Below, piece by piece: positions 34,824 through 48,964 of a DNA stretch of 64,000 bases. The notes beneath the pieces are model-generated. The model ran no database searches. It saw nothing but the letters and a program-made list of their open reading frames with translations, and was not told the DNA's origin. The translations under genes were made by a program, and so were the position numbers. Every line of letters begins with the position of its first letter. The first letter of the stretch is position 1. The stretch is from positions 9,566,501 through 9,630,500 of the forward strand of contig JAFREQ010000014.1 in assembly GCA_025331565.1 (NCBI GenBank). Direction: 5' to 3'. Origin of the DNA: Holacanthus passer. Its lineage: Eukaryota > Chordata > Actinopteri > Pomacanthidae.

Positions 34824-37800
34824 TACCACACAACAGCGCACATCGGTACATGTAAAGTTCTCCCAGGTCTTCATCCTTGAGAGATGGAAAACATTATTAT
34901 TCATTACTGACACAGCATAAGAGAATAATAATGTGCTTTTGAACAGAGAGAGCTCATATACTTTGAATTCATAAAGTCTGACGAGCTCAGAGCTTAGAGA
35001 AAGGCCAGTTATCTTATTAATAGGAAACACATACCTCACATTTGCTTGGAATCTCCGCGCGTTTTCCACTCCAGCTCGTGCCAGAGTGGAAGCTGATTTC
35101 ACAGCGAATAAGAAGAAACAGCGACTGTAAATGGCATAGAAACCATGTTTGACTTTCGGATTCATAATGTAAAATGCATGTGATATAGTCTGTTATCCCC
35201 TAAAGCGGCTCTGCTGGTTCAAGGCACAAACTAAACATGGCACTAATCCTGTTTTCTTCCGTTATGCTACTATATTGATTATGAATGTAGGCTATATATT
35301 AAAGTGGCAAAATTTTTAAGAATGACAACTTTGGATTCTAACAAAAAGATAAAAACCCAAAAATGTGTCAGATTGGCTTTTGAGGTAAAACACTACTACT
35401 AGTGGATAATGCAATAAGGAAAGTCTTTCTGACACTGAAGCTCAAATATACGACATGGACAAAATATATGCAGCCCTGCAGCAAAACAGGGGAAATATCT
35501 GGTCTCATTATTTCCTTTGCTGTCTTCCTTCTCCTCGTAGCCTCTCGCCTTTCACTCTTTATGTTCTTCACTCTCACACAATCCCTCGTATCCGCCCCCC
35601 CCGGCTCTCCCGAACCTTCTCTTGGATGTCAACAAAGAGAAATATGGTTTCCTGTTTATGCAGCAGACAGCCAGGAAAGAAAGTGAGAACAGCGCTCTGT
35701 CCGCAAACAAACAGAAACTTCGGCCTCGTCCCGTCCTTTGTGGCGAGCTACTTTACAAGGCATTTACATCAGGTGCTACGGTGTTAAAGGTTTGCGTTGG
35801 ACGGGGCCCAGCCGTCACTGTCTGTGAAAGCTGTGTGTGTTTTTAGCGCTCTGATTCCCGGCCTGTCTCCAGTTTAGCCTTTAGCTCATCACTTGCGCTG
35901 TGGTTCTTAATGACCGCTGGAGCGCCGCAGCGTGCCGTCTGCCTAGGAAAACAAGCTAACACTAACTAAGGCAGTGTGTTAACCTGATGCATCGAGCCGT
36001 CTGCCATCAGTCCCGAGGCAAGGCCGATGAGAAACTATTAGATTATAAAGGTATCCTGCTGTGCCACCTCATTTCATACCCTTGGATGGGACGACATGAG
36101 ATGGCGAGGAACCAAAACACACATATTGGAAGTTGTTTGAAACTCCCGTCTTGAGGAGCGAAACCTGAAATCCACCAGGTGTTACACCGTGCAAGGTCGG
36201 CGCTTGCTTCGGTTTAAATCTCAGACTTAATAAATCTGAATCTGGTGTGAAGACATCATGCACAATCAATGCGATTTCTAGCGAGCTACACTAATGAGGA
36301 AGTTGCCTGCAAGGCCCCACATACAGGTCTGCCCAGGAAAACGGTTTCCACTGCTACGCCCAGATCATGCTGTTCCGCTCACTTTGGCCCTCTGAGGGGA
36401 GCCGAGGTAGACCAGTAAAACCAGTCACCCATCCCAGCGACAGTCCGGTGCAAGCCTGCAGACATGCTGCAGACCTGTACAAAAAACTCACTGTCTACAG
36501 AAGAAACTTTTTTTTCCCCTCCTGAAAGTCTGAAAAGGAGCAGAGGGGAAGTTTCTTCGGGAGTGTAGAGCATTTTTGGGCCTTGTCCATCTCTATAACA
36601 CGAGGATAGTATTTCATTGCACTTTACCTTTTGGGGGAAAAGATGCAAAAAATGTCGCTGATGTTCGAAAGGGGTTAGGTGGGCACGGAAAAGATGACAC
36701 AAGCTACGCGGGCAGTATTTGTGTGGATTTGCGCATTGCTGAGCACAAATGGCTTTTATGCATATTTGTGTGTGTGTGCATGTGTGTTTAGCCTATGCAC
36801 GTGTGTTTGTGTGAAAGCGCACATTCATGAATGTGTATGTTGGACCGGGATGTCGAAGCTCTCTGTACACTGGCCTCTATAAGGTGCAGGTGTTTTCAGT
36901 CAGACCGTGGTTCCTAAGTCCTTAGCCGAAGGGTTTTAAGAGACTGACATTCCTTTTAGACCTGTCCCTCCGCACTGTAGCTCTGGGGAGACTGTGTACC
37001 AAGTTGACCGACTGCAGTGACCAGCTCACAGACTTCTTTTACTGCTCATATACGCTGTTATTCTACACAACTTTGCATCGCAGAGATTTCCCGTATGTAT
37101 GGCTGCAACCGTCATAGTGTCATCAAATGCGTTCTGCAGTCCTCTGCCATAAAGTCAGACAGCATAACATGTATGGCACGATATTTCAACCACATAGTCT
37201 CCTGTTTCAAACTTATGCTGTGCAGAGAAAAAAGGTGAGGGGGGGTACAGACGCAGGAGGAGGACATGGTTGTCTTCTCTGCCGTGGTAATATATGACTG
37301 TTCCCCTGAGCGCACAGGGCTTTAAGAGAACACAAATCACCACCCTGCATGGATGCAAGCATGCACACACACACACACACACTCACAAGTAGCTACACGG
37401 ACATGCCTTCCAGCTTTAGCAGGGTTTTAAGATGAGCCCGTGACCCTGCCTTGCCAGCAGAAGCACATTTAAAAGCAGACTCGAGGAGCAGAGGTGGCAA
37501 TTTTATCTAACGTCTCTCATCAGTTGCATACTTCGAAAATCACGTGTTTCCTTGTGCATTCGCACCAGAAAAAAAAAATTTCTTTCTTTTCATGGTTCAG
37601 CTTAAGTCGCAAAGAGGATAAGTGGCTATCTAGCACCATCAAATGATAAATGAGCAAGAGAGACTAGTCAGAGCTGTCAGTGGCGTCCCGGAGTAACACG
37701 ATCTCTCCACGGGGGAGATCGCTGCAGCCTCGTACAACCTGATCGTATAAAACCCGCAAACAGCAGCACAGATTAAAGTGATCAGGGCTGGCTTTAGCAG

Positions 37801-38992
37801 ACTGGCAGTTATGCTATAAGTCAAATGGTATGCAGAGTGATAGATTGAATGTGACAGGGGAAAATAAAATGAAGTTGCCAAGCGCAGTGCCCAGATAAGC
37901 TTCAGACCACAGGTAGACTCTTCAAGGGTGCACACACATCAAAAAATGGCTGATTCATTTATTTAGATTGTCTCTCAGATACACGGGAGATTGATGAAAG
38001 CTGGTCCATGTGTTGCTTTCCAAAAATTCCACTATTTAGTCTATCTGGTTTTGTTTTGGGAAATGAAAAAATGAGTGTACAACTAATGTCCAGAGCAAAA
38101 GATTTAAGCGTGAGATTTAAGCTGAAGTATAAACCTGTCTGTGGACAAACCTTTTTTAGTGTTCTGGGAAACTCGGTCATCAAAGGGTCTTAAACCATAT
38201 ATCTGCTATGATAAGAATTATCTTTGCACGGGTGTAGATCACGCTTGGAGTTACTGTACGTGCACTCTGTTTGCCTTACTATCGCAGACATCCACTCCTG
38301 TGGCTAACAAATCAAGTTATGTAAATGTCACGATACGGTGTGAGTGCAGGAACACAGAGCATATTCACCGCTCACAGTTGTTTTATTGATAGAGACCTGA
38401 GGTGAAAATTCCATATTTCTTTTCTTACATGTCGAATTGCTAAGAATGTGAGCTAAAACATCCCATATGCAGGCGGCTTTCATTTCTTTTTATATAAAGT
38501 GCTTTTGATTTATGAGCCCACAATGTCTTTTTTTTTCCTGCACGAAATAAATTACGGAGGTGAATTCCAAAAAAAAGAAAGAGAGCGAGACAGAGGGAGA
38601 AAAAGAGACAGAGAACTACAGAGCGCACGGGGAGAAAAAAGACGAGGGAAGTCCTCAAACCAAAGTTGGACTGATCTGCCAAGTCTGGAGTGCGTATCGG
38701 CCCTCCAGGTTTTTATAAGAAGGTATGAATATGTGGGACAGCTCAGCTGTTTAACAGCTTCACTGTTTATCTTTCTTGTGCTTAGCTGGGAGATTAATGA
38801 GGGAAGTGGGTATTCATTAAACATTTACAAAAATAAACTCTGGTGAATTTTATCATAGAACATAGTTCATGTTAGGAAAACATTACACTGTAGGTGTTCA
38901 GCTGACAGTCTTATCCAGAACAGCTCACCAGGAGACTGAATTGATTTGAACTACACCTACAGTAAAGGCAACCGTGTTTTTAACGATATTTG

Positions 38993-39499
38993 TACTTAAC
39001 TCTGATTCCAAAAGAGTTGGGACTCTGTCTAAAGCATAAATAAAACAGAATGTAATCATTTGCCCCTCGTTGTTGACATACTGAAAGAAGCACAAAGAAA
39101 ACATATTCAATGTCTGATCTCATCAACTTCATTGATTTTTGTAAATTTTTGTGAATTTGACGGCAGCAACATGTTTCAAACAAGTTGGGACTGCAGCAAC
39201 AAAAGACTGTGAAAGTTGTGGAATGATCCAAAAACACCTGTTTGGATCATTCCACAGGTTCATTGGTAACAGGTGATAGTATCATGATTGGGTATGAAAG
39301 GTTCATCCTGGAAAGACTCAGTCGTTCACAAGCAAGGATGGAGAGAGGTTCAACACTTTGTCAAACACACGATTGTATAAAGGAGATTAATACATGGGCT
39401 CAAAAATATTTTGTCAAACTATTGTTTGTCCATATTTTGTTTTCAAATGATTGCATTACACTTTATACAGAGTCACAACATTTTTGAAATAAACTTTTA
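38993..39499 (+). mobile_element. TIR-bearing non-autonomous DNA transposon, copy 2
   Basis: About 507 bp in the same orientation as the copy at 26637. The left end reads CTGATTCCAAAAGAGTTGGG and the internal block again contains CAAAAACACCTGTTTGGATC and GTAACAGGTGATAGTATCAT. The right end is degraded (TTTTTGAAATAAACTTTTA). Its open frame at 39242-39487 is the same short element-internal frame found in the other copies and is not a gene. Confidence 0.85.
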
Positions 39500-41890
39500 G
39501 AACTCTTACATCCATTGCGGGCTCATGCTTGTACAGACAGGTGTCAATTGGACTTGTGTTTCCTATGACGCATTTAAACCCACACAATCCTTAAATCTTG
39601 TGAAATGTCAGAGGAAATTCAAAGAAAAGCAGGGGATTATCTAAAAGGCATCATCACTGGAGAAGCCATTCAAAGGAGTCCACAGTATCTTCAGTGGATT
39701 TGTTTTACACTTAGTCGTGCTTTGTCGAAACATTTTATTCCCTGGATGACTCTGTACAGGCATATGAAATGTTATAACCCACGACAAAACGGAACGAAAG
39801 AGAAAGAAGTCAACACATGATGCTTGAGTTAGGATTTTGTTCCAAAAAAACTTGTGGACAACCACGCTAATAAAGGTGACATTCTGCTTTCCGGAGCGAG
39901 AGCGGGGGCTGAGGTGCAGAGTTAACCTCAGGAATAACCTCAAAATGTCGCATCGTGGAGTTCAAGACTGTTGGCAACATCAGTGGACTAGTAGACTTGA
40001 ATACTGTGATAATTTATTTCACAGTATTTCTGCACAGAGATCTTATCCAACAATGTATCACCAACTCGCTTACATTCTCACTCCACTCCAGCTGCCCCAC
40101 CCGTAACCCCCCCTCCCACACACACACACACACACACACACCTTCCACAGCTCAGTGACTCAGAGACCTGACTCATCTCTTTTCTTCCCTCCAAAGCATC
40201 CTGATTTGAGCGTGAAGTCCCGCTTGGAGAACCTCCTGCTTCCAAACCAGGTGTGTTTGACGATTAGAGGTGGGTCTTTTAGTTGTCAACTGTGATCAGC
40301 GTGTGTGACAAGAGGCACACTCGCCTGCCGGGTCCAGTTTCTGCACCCCATCGGGTTACCCGTGACAAGGCGCACACCTGGCAGCTTGCATACACACATG
40401 TGATTGAACACACACCTGGCACAAACACACCTGCCCCTGCGCCGCTGAGTGGAGACAGGGTGCCGGCCAGGAGGTCCACCAGAACAGCAAAATAAATTTA
40501 AAAACCTCTGAGTGAAAGAAGCGAGAAAAAAAGATTCAGAGGTGTGCCCAAGCAATTTATGCCTTCCTTCACCTTCAATTCACCTTCACCCAAGGGCGTA
40601 ATTTACATTTTAACTTTGGAGGAGACATCTGGGAACTACTTAAGACTCCACAATTATAGTCTGATTCATGTTCATAACACACTGCATATGCTATGTAACC
40701 CTTTGGCGCTCAACACAAATTAGCAGTATATAAACATAATTTCTGAGAGACAGGGTTGCACTTAACTTGACATCCTGACCTGGACAGTGTACAGAGAAAA
40801 GGGCATGACGATAATTGAGCAGCATATAAATGCGGTTGTTTAAACGGCAGCGGCAATTTAAATCGACGTCTCCAGTGTTGCAGGAGAATGGAGAGATTAG
40901 CTTAAATAGAGGAAATGTGTCATGTATTTGAGTATCCAGACAGGATTTAAAGACCTGAGACAGACCCTTATTTCTTAACCAGCCCAGCTATCAGGGTTTC
41001 CAGAGCTGCATCACCCACCACTCAGAGAATAGATATATGAGACCTTCAGGCTGAATCTTCATCAGCCGGAAGGTCTCCTGAGGGTTGGGAGCCTCCACCG
41101 ACGGGCTGCTACATGTAGGAAAATGACAGAACTGGTACCCAGCTTCCTCTTTTCAGGCCCACACACATTCAACATGTCAAAATTCATGTCTGCAACAACG
41201 AACTGAAGTGTTTTTGCAGCGCTGTGGATGTAGATCGCCGAGTCGCCCTTTGGTCAACGATCTAATTCTGCTTCCTTCTACTTTCTGGTCTTGTAGTTTC
41301 AATGGGACGGGACAAGGACAAAATGACGAGAACAGTTTTGACGAAAGTTTGAATTGTGCATATGGCAAGTAATTATTCTTCTCCCTCATGCAAAGTGCTC
41401 CTCAGCACTGTTTAGTCAGAGTATTAGTGAACGTAGTGCTGTTGAAGGCTGTTAATTCTGCGAGCTTTAAGAAAATATTTTCTCACCGGTCCTAAAATAA
41501 TCAGACACTTTTTCTGGTGTAAAATATGGCATGGAATCCATATCCAATGTATAGTTTTTCTTTTAGAAATAAAATCCACAACTCACTTGTTCCAACCACA
41601 TCCACTATATTCTTCTCCTTCTTGCTCTTATTCTCCTCTTTCTTTGCTGTTTTCACTTCTGCACGTCAAGCTACAATTACTCCAAAAAACTTTGTGCATG
41701 GGGATTGTCATTAGTTTTATGCCTTCACAGCGATGCAGTTTCTTAGAAGTAGCAGAGATGTGATTGTTTAATGGAGCAGGCATTTAGCGCTTGCAAACCA
41801 CACACACTGTTTACACCAGGGAGATTGTTAAAAAGTGTATAAACAAATGCTGGCCAAAATTACCATTCTGACTCAACTTGTTACCCTCAG
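39500..41890. other. Intergenic stretch, no gene seen
   Basis: Mixed sequence without a recognisable exon. It has a (CA)n tract at 40117-40141 after a C-rich run and no RNA gene. Confidence 0.5.
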
Positions 41891-41899
41891 TCCATAAAT

Positions 41900-43200
41900 A
41901 CATAGTTTATTAGGATGAGGCCCATTTCTTCTCCATCAACACGATGGCAGGGCATTTGGCTGGTGAGACTGGGTTGGGCTGGTTTGAATGGTTTACAATG
42001 GAATTATTTTCTCAGATAAACAGCTCCAGGCCTCGGAGCTGATTGGGAGGCGCTGCACAGAGCAGGAGCTCCATCCTGTGTCCTTAACTGTGGCTGTGAC
42101 GCCGGCAGCGAGAGTGGCGTGATGAGCCCAGAGGCTGAGAGATTTTAGAGAGTTTATATGTCTGATTATACTATTGTATATATGCTGAGATCGCTCTCTA
42201 TGGAATGATGGAAATTTAAATTCAGCTAGAAGGATGTGCTTTTGTGTGAGCGCGGGTCTCTACAGAGGCAGAGCTCCAGGTCCAGTAATAAGGGGAGAAA
42301 AAAAGGTCTAGTGAGAAGAGGAGGAAATGAAGTCAGGAAGAATGGGAGGAAATAAGGTGCAGAAGAAATGGGAGGACTCATCTCTGGTCTTCCTGGTAAT
42401 TGGGAGAAAGGCTCGGCAAAACCGCACCAGCAGATGTTATGATTTGGATTCTTGGGCTGAACCAACACAGAGTAACACGTCAAGGTTGCAAGAGCCCATT
42501 GTGTGTGTGTGTGTGTATGTAGGTTTGTCTAATTTCTCTTTTACATTTCAGAAATCATGACAGCATTTCAGCAGGATCACTACAATTCTCTACACTTAGA
42601 GAAGCACAAATGAACTGTCTCTTTGTATGTGTGTATCTCTCTTGCACAGACACACAGTATATGGACACACACTCACACACTTTTCTGCTCATTCCCGTCT
42701 CCCCTTTCTGACCTGCTCTCTCTCTCTCTCTATGTTTCTCTTGGCCTCTCCCTCTTTTAGCTCTGTTTTGGACAAATTCGATTGTGCGTTCGCTTCCTCT
42801 CTTCCTCCCCCCAAGTAATGACACACTACAGGCCTTTTAGATTACACAGCTCATTAATAATACACTCCATACACCCACTAATAAGCAATATGAATCACGA
42901 AACACTCATACATCCACCCGCATACAGACCGTACACACACACCATGCCTCTGAGCTATGACGAGATCATATCCACAGCATATTACAGCCCTGATTATTTT
43001 TAATTACGACATGGCCTTTAACTGTGGAACTGCAGCAGTTACACAAATGAAAGCCCTAATCAACTGGCTCCCCGGGCCTCCTCCCCCCCGCCCCCCGACT
43101 GTGGATCTCAAAAAACAAACAGACGGCGTCACAGCCCAGCTTGCCTTCACCGCAAAACACACGTCAGCGCCCGACATTACCCCGCTGTGATGTCATGTCC
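41900..43200. promoter_or_regulatory. Candidate cluster of intergenic regulatory blocks
   Basis: Two low-repeat patches stand out. The one at about 41980-42230 has CAGATAAACAGCTCC (forkhead/E-box like) and AAATTTAAATTCAGC. The one at about 42825-43195 has CTCATTAATAATACAC, ATTTTTAATTACGACATGG, and late TGACGT/TGATGTCA-like words near 43160-43195. They are separated by GT and TC simple repeats. No coding frame. Weak inference. Confidence 0.22.
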
Positions 43201-43658
43201 TCTAAATGCTCCAGACAGTTAGGGTGAGAGGGAGCAGGAGGACCACATGCATGAAACAAGCACACACACACACACGTGCATAAGCATGCATGCGTTCATG
43301 GGCTGCGTGCACGCTGACACACAGATCAGAGATAAAGAAAAGGGGCGTGATGGTGGTTGGGGTGAGAGAGAACAGGAGGACGAGCGGGGCTGCGGTCGGC
43401 GTCAAGAGAGAGGCTTCGGATATTCCTTCAGTCAAGAGGGTAATGATGGGTAAGGGCAGGGTGAGAGAGGGGTGAGAGAGGGGGTGAGTGGGGGACACTA
43501 GGGCATATAAATGTCACATTGCTGCAGTGATTTTTCTGTCAGGGCCTGTGGTTGTAACCTTAGCTTTCCTTTCACTGCTCTGCTATGCAAAATAAGGGCG
43601 TTGAAGTCCCAGGGCCAGGCATACGCAGAACATGCGGCTCATTGGTCGAGCCAAACAT

Positions 43659-43691
<33 letters not shown>

Positions 43692-44550
43692 CGCGCACAT
43701 GCACACCTTTGATCAAGTACTCACACATGAATACAAATGATGTAGGACGTTATTGAATATATAGTGTAGATATACATCGGCTATATACTGTCTGTCTGTT
43801 TATATAGTGTGTGTGTGTGTGCATGTGTTCAGTATGTACAAACCAGTATAACGGATGCATGTGCACTCTCTCTTGCACACACACACTCTCTCTTGCACAC
43901 ACTCACACACAAACATAAACTAATGTGCCAATAAGAGCAACCATTTAGTCCTGTCCACACTGAGTTCATAGAGAGTTAGCAGGAGCAGCTCTCCAGCTGG
44001 GGTATAAAGATACAAATCAAACATGAGCGATGGACACACACGCACACACACACACACACACAGACTTCTATAAAAGTTTGATGTAACCACACCGTACCCA
44101 GAGACGCCATGTACAAAAAAACACTGCATCAATTATCACATCAACATTCAGCCTTCATCAGCTCAGCAGAATTTATAGCAGGCATGGGGGAGCCAACAGC
44201 CAATAGTCCCTAACTCATTGATCGGCCCTCCATCCAAGACAAACATGCTGATGCTGATGAACTGTGATCCGAGGGAACTCTAAAATGCTCACAATACTTA
44301 TAGCGGTTCTCAATCCCAATCCAGCGCAGAGACCTGGGAACAAACCGAGGCCGAGCGCCAGTGCTCTTGCTCGCACCGAGCTATGATATCGTGAGACCAC
44401 CTACTCGGCTGCAATCAGCCCGCCTTTTCCCTCCGTTGCCTCCCTGACCTCCAATCGAGCTTTCCTCCTTCCCCAGCTTACCCTCCCCTCTCTCCTCTTT
44501 CTTCGCTCCTGACTGTCCATTCTGTTAAACCGTCCCACACTCTAAAAACA
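43201..44550. other. Intergenic stretch with many CA/GT tracts
   Basis: CA runs lie at 43259-43276, 43660-43689, about 43878-43912 and 44033-44062, with a GT run at about 43806-43822. GA-rich sequence lies near 43330-43500. No gene was recognised. Confidence 0.6.
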
Positions 44551-44559
44551 GCCCGGGTG

Positions 44560-44940
44560 CATTTGAGTGGCAGAGGCAAGCCAGGGGGCTCCCGGGTCTC
44601 TATTTAGCCACTTCCTGTTTGAGCGAGCCAATATGTATGCCCCTCCAGGCCATTGCTCAGCTTGCCATGTGTAACCGAATGAGGCTTTTCTAGGACTCGA
44701 CGGGCTGGCAGAGCTCAGATCCCAGCTACAAAGACTCCGCTGAATATGCTAATGTTGAAAAATCTCCCTCAGCTTGTTTGCACAAACACAGAGTGGAATG
44801 CTAAATATATGCCTGTGATTTGTTCTGGTTTTGTTATTCAATATTTGGCTGAAGAAAGTAAGCTGCCTGTCTGAAAGGAAATTGATGAACTACAACTGGT
44901 GACTTATGCGCACTCTTCATTCCAGATATATACAGTGTGC
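44560..44940. promoter_or_regulatory. Candidate intergenic regulatory block
   Basis: About 380 bp without simple repeats, with a GAGCCAATATG CCAAT-like word (about 44627), GAATATGCTAATG (about 44743) and TTGTTATTCAATATTTGG (about 44832). The dense, balanced composition contrasts with the microsatellite-rich flanks and resembles conserved non-coding DNA. No coding frame. Confidence 0.25.
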
Positions 44941-45375
44941 TAATCCCGATCAGAGCACAAAAACAATGGGATATAGTTTCTCCGTTTCTCATACTAACAC
45001 CGATTCATTCCTACATTACCAACAGGAGACCATCAGCGTGGACCACTATGGGTCACACTATTAGTCATTTTGAAAAAAACTAAAGTGAAACACATTTATT
45101 TGACATCTGTTTTCATTACAGCCTTTTAAAAATTTTCATGCTTTGTTATTATACATCATTATTGTGACCTCGGAGTGAAGGAGTATGACTTTTACATATT
45201 ATCACTTTTATTTCTTTATTAAATCATACCATGTTTAAGCATCTTCACAGTATTCATTTTCAACTCATGTCAAACAAATCCGGAATTATTCTCACTCTAA
45301 TAAGGGCGATCTACGTTGCTTTAATCTTCTGTCTCTAAGCATCCTTTCAACATTAAAACTTTTTCTAGCTCAAGC

Positions 45376-45409
<34 letters not shown>

Positions 45410-46063
45410 GTTTACAGTGGTTCAGTAATGAAAAAAAGGGCATGACAGAAGATCGTCTTGCACTCAAACTTTTGTCAGGCTTTGTGTTCAATCTTGGTTA
45501 GACAAAATCTTTACTGTGTTCGTATTTAAGGGTGCAAGGTCAAGTAAAAGTGTGATCATTTGAAAGAAGGGAATTGTTTAAATGTTTTTCTACTTTACTT
45601 TTTTCAGGCTATATTTTTAGAATACACCCCTGCATTCCTGGTAGCCCTTCATTTCAATAAAATGTGGAACTCAAAACCAGTTAGGGTATCTATCTAAAGT
45701 GGAGAAGATAAAAAGATGGCATTTAAGGAAACCGGTTGCTTTAGTTTGTAGCCTGTTAAATAGTCTGAAAGCCTGCCTGCAAGCATTTCATACTACGGAG
45801 GAGTGTGAAAAAACAATGTGTTAGTGAGTCATTAAAATCCCTGCAACAGCATGCAGAGGCAGCTCTGTGAAGAGTGTGAACCTGAAAATACATTCACCTG
45901 TAAATTAATATAAATGCACCAGAAGGACTTCGACATGATTTTAGCATGACTTAAAGCATGACCAACTCTGGACCTCCAAAATGTCTCCTGCTGGCTCGCT
46001 GGTCCACTATTGATGAATGCATAATGACGCTGAGGTCCACTGTTGGATGTGTGTGCCAGTGTT

Positions 46064-46094
<31 letters not shown>

Positions 46095-46228
46095 ATGCAC
46101 GCACACACTAACATAGACAGTATTAGTACAGCTGGCTGTCAGGTCCTCGAGCTCACCAAGAGGTCTATAAGTACTGAAGGCTTTTCTTCCTGTCACAGCA
46201 TGGGGTATACAACTAACTCTGTGTATGA

Positions 46229-46264
<36 letters not shown>

Positions 46265-48515
46265 AGAGTGTATGTTTTCAGCTGGCACCTCTCAACCTTG
46301 GCAGCAGCGTGTCTCCTGGCACAAGCAGGAACAAATTTGTCTTTGGGGTTTGGTTCGGTTTAGTCTCTGATGTGTGTGCGTGTGTGTGTGTGGGTACGTG
46401 CGTGCGTGGGTGAGGTAGTCGAGAGGTCTGGTCATTATCACCACTACAGCCAGTGAGCGTGAGGCCAGAGCAGAACGAAAAATGGTGAAGGAGGGTGGAG
46501 AGGGAGGTAACTAAGGACAGTGCTGAGAACACGATGCTTAGAGTGCACGGGGTGAAAATAATGACCCCATGTTGAAAAAAAAATAATCTAATGGACGACA
46601 GTGATGCTGTACATGCGCAATCCGTGCCTGAAGAATTTAATCCTACTAAGCGCAGCGAGCAACGTTTTGAAAAATAAATACAAAGTGCTAAAAATTCTTC
46701 TCCGTCTTCTCTCTCATTGTTTCTCTAAAATAAGATACCCACTACTGTAAACACAAGAATGCATGCGCACAGCGAGTCGGAGACGCTTTGCGATTCACCC
46801 TGTGGAATGCCGACGGAATCGTGTGTGTGTTTTCCCAGCTTGTCTTAGCTGTGGCGTGTTGTGGTCACCGGGCCTGTGTGTGGTCCTGGTGTGGTTCAGC
46901 TGCTCAGAATCGTTTCCATTTAAACATATCTGTGGTCCTCAACGCAAACCGCCAATGTTATCCACCCCATCGGAGGTAACACCAAAAGCTTTGCCCTCTG
47001 CGTGACCGCCTCTGCGTGTGCGTGCTGTGTTCATGTGCGTGTGTGTTAATGCACGGTTAAGACTCCGAGTGTTTGCGCAAATGTTTGAATGTGTGAATAT
47101 GTGTGTGATTCACTGTCATCTGTCTTCCGGCATATTAGCAAAAGAGATTTCTCATGTAGTCAAGATAATGGCGAGCAAACAGGGTTAAAGTGGTGCGAGC
47201 GCTGATGGATGGGTGTGTTTTGAACTGCAGGGCCCCTTCAGGGCATTGTGTCCCAGTGATCAGTGACTCCTCTCCCAGGGGTTCCTTCCCACCACAAACA
47301 GCAGCTTAGATCGGATCATTGGGAAGGAATGTGGACGACTTCTCATAAAATACCTTCAGTGATGTTTCTCTCGCTCGCGCTGTCTTTGAGTGTGTCTCTT
47401 TTGATGGACGGGGGTTATAGGTGCGAGTCGGCCTGTCCACGTGAACGTTTGCGTGCTGAGCCAAACCTGTAAAAACACATTTATGTTTCCATAAAAACAG
47501 AGATGTCTTTGTCAGTGGATTCTCAACACAGTCTTTCATTTTTGTTTTTTATTTTTCTCATTTTTCTTTCCATTTCTAAAAGTGTAAAGAAGAAGTAGCT
47601 GAATCTTACTCTCACCTACATGAGCTTCGATGGGATATTTGCAAAAGACTGTTTTAACATCTGCGCGGGTTATGTTTCTACTAACAGCTTACAGAAAACA
47701 GAGATGAGCATTTATCACTCGTAGGCCCCCGAGGTGGCAACGGGGCTGCCATTGTGGCAACTCCCGAGAACGAAGATTACTTTCCCAAGCCTGCCTATTT
47801 GCACACACATTGGATGCACTTTCCCATAACTCATCTGGCAAACAGGAAGGAATCACAGACCGGATTGGATGCGTGACCCAAAACAGCTCCAGTCCCATTA
47901 TGCCGTGATAAATGACCCACCAGCAAGTCAGGGAGTCTTTGGACCATAGAAAGAGGAAGAGCAGGATCAACTGGAAATGATTAGAGTCGCACAGTTTTTG
48001 CTCAAGGGACAAGATCAGTGAAACAGTAGAGAACAGATTAGACCACTAGGACGGTGAGAATTACCTTGTCAGAGGAGGAGGAAGTCGGGCATCAGCAGAT
48101 CTGGCTGGTTGAGAGGCGGAGAAAGAGAGGGAGATGAAGCATGTCCCGTTGCTGACCACAGGGACCTCGGTGTTGACATCGAGACCACAGCAGAGCGGCC
48201 TCCTGCCGGAACTGACGGCCTCTATGAGAATTTCTGCTGTTTCTTTTTTTTAACTTATTGTGCTCCTCTGTCCGCACACACAAAGACATAAAAGCCGGCC
48301 TGGCATGTGACAAGAATCCTCTTCTCGCATCTATGTTTGTCAGAAAATGTCAAAGGACTGTTTGTGTCTATTTCCTAAACAAATACAGATGTATGTTGTG
48401 GTTGGCCTTCGATTCCAGTGTCATGGTCTTTATTGTCTCTCTTTGTGTGGGGGATAGGCCTCCGGGGCAGAGGTTTACACAAATGAAAGAAAAGCGAAAT
48501 ACCAGACGCGCACGC

Positions 48516-48546
<31 letters not shown>

Positions 48547-48960
48547 TCTCTGCTCGTGCGGAGGCCAAAGCCTTCGCCACAGTCAGCAACTAAGAGCAGA
48601 TACTGTATTAATCAGCGAGGTCTGCCAACGAGAAGAAAACTATCTGTCGGGATGAGAACTGAACTCTACTGTTCTACTGAAGGTCTGCTTCACTAAGAGC
48701 CTTTTAACAACAGCATAAATTTTAAACATCATTTTATTTCAAAAGTACACAAACAGGACCAATATTATTCAATAAGGCAAAGCTCAAATATTAACAACCA
48801 CTCACGTCAGAGGACTCAAAATCTCATAGTCACAGTTTATGGGTACCACTTGCAAATCATAAATAAAACTCTTTTTTTTTTCTTCATATATAGACTAGAA
48901 CTTTTTTTTTTCTTCTCATCATGGAAAAAAAAGATCATTAGACAAACATTTCATGACAAC
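44941..48960. other. Intergenic stretch before the cacna2d3 3' end, no gene seen
   Basis: CA tracts lie at about 45378-45407, 46064-46090 and 48514-48541, with a GT tract at 46231-46262. Otherwise the sequence is mixed with many chance frames. No exon or RNA gene was recognised. Confidence 0.5.
46064..46262. repeat. Paired (CA)n and (GT)n microsatellites
   Basis: CA at 46064-46090 and GT at 46231-46262, in mutually complementary inverted orientation about 140 bp apart. Confidence 0.9.
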
Positions 48961-48964
48961 CCCA

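Larger units (their letters stand above)
27561..38992. other. wnt5a-cacna2d3 intergenic stretch, no gene seen
   Basis: No coding exon or RNA gene was recognised on either strand. It contains GA-rich sequence (27560-27700), (GT)n tracts (30059-30085, 30655-30703, 34561-34594), a (CA)n tract (34784-34817), C and T runs and many short chance frames. The stretch 35850-36060 (CpG-containing, non-repetitive, with a TTCTTAATGACC word) has an enhancer-like texture but no decisive motif. Confidence 0.5.
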
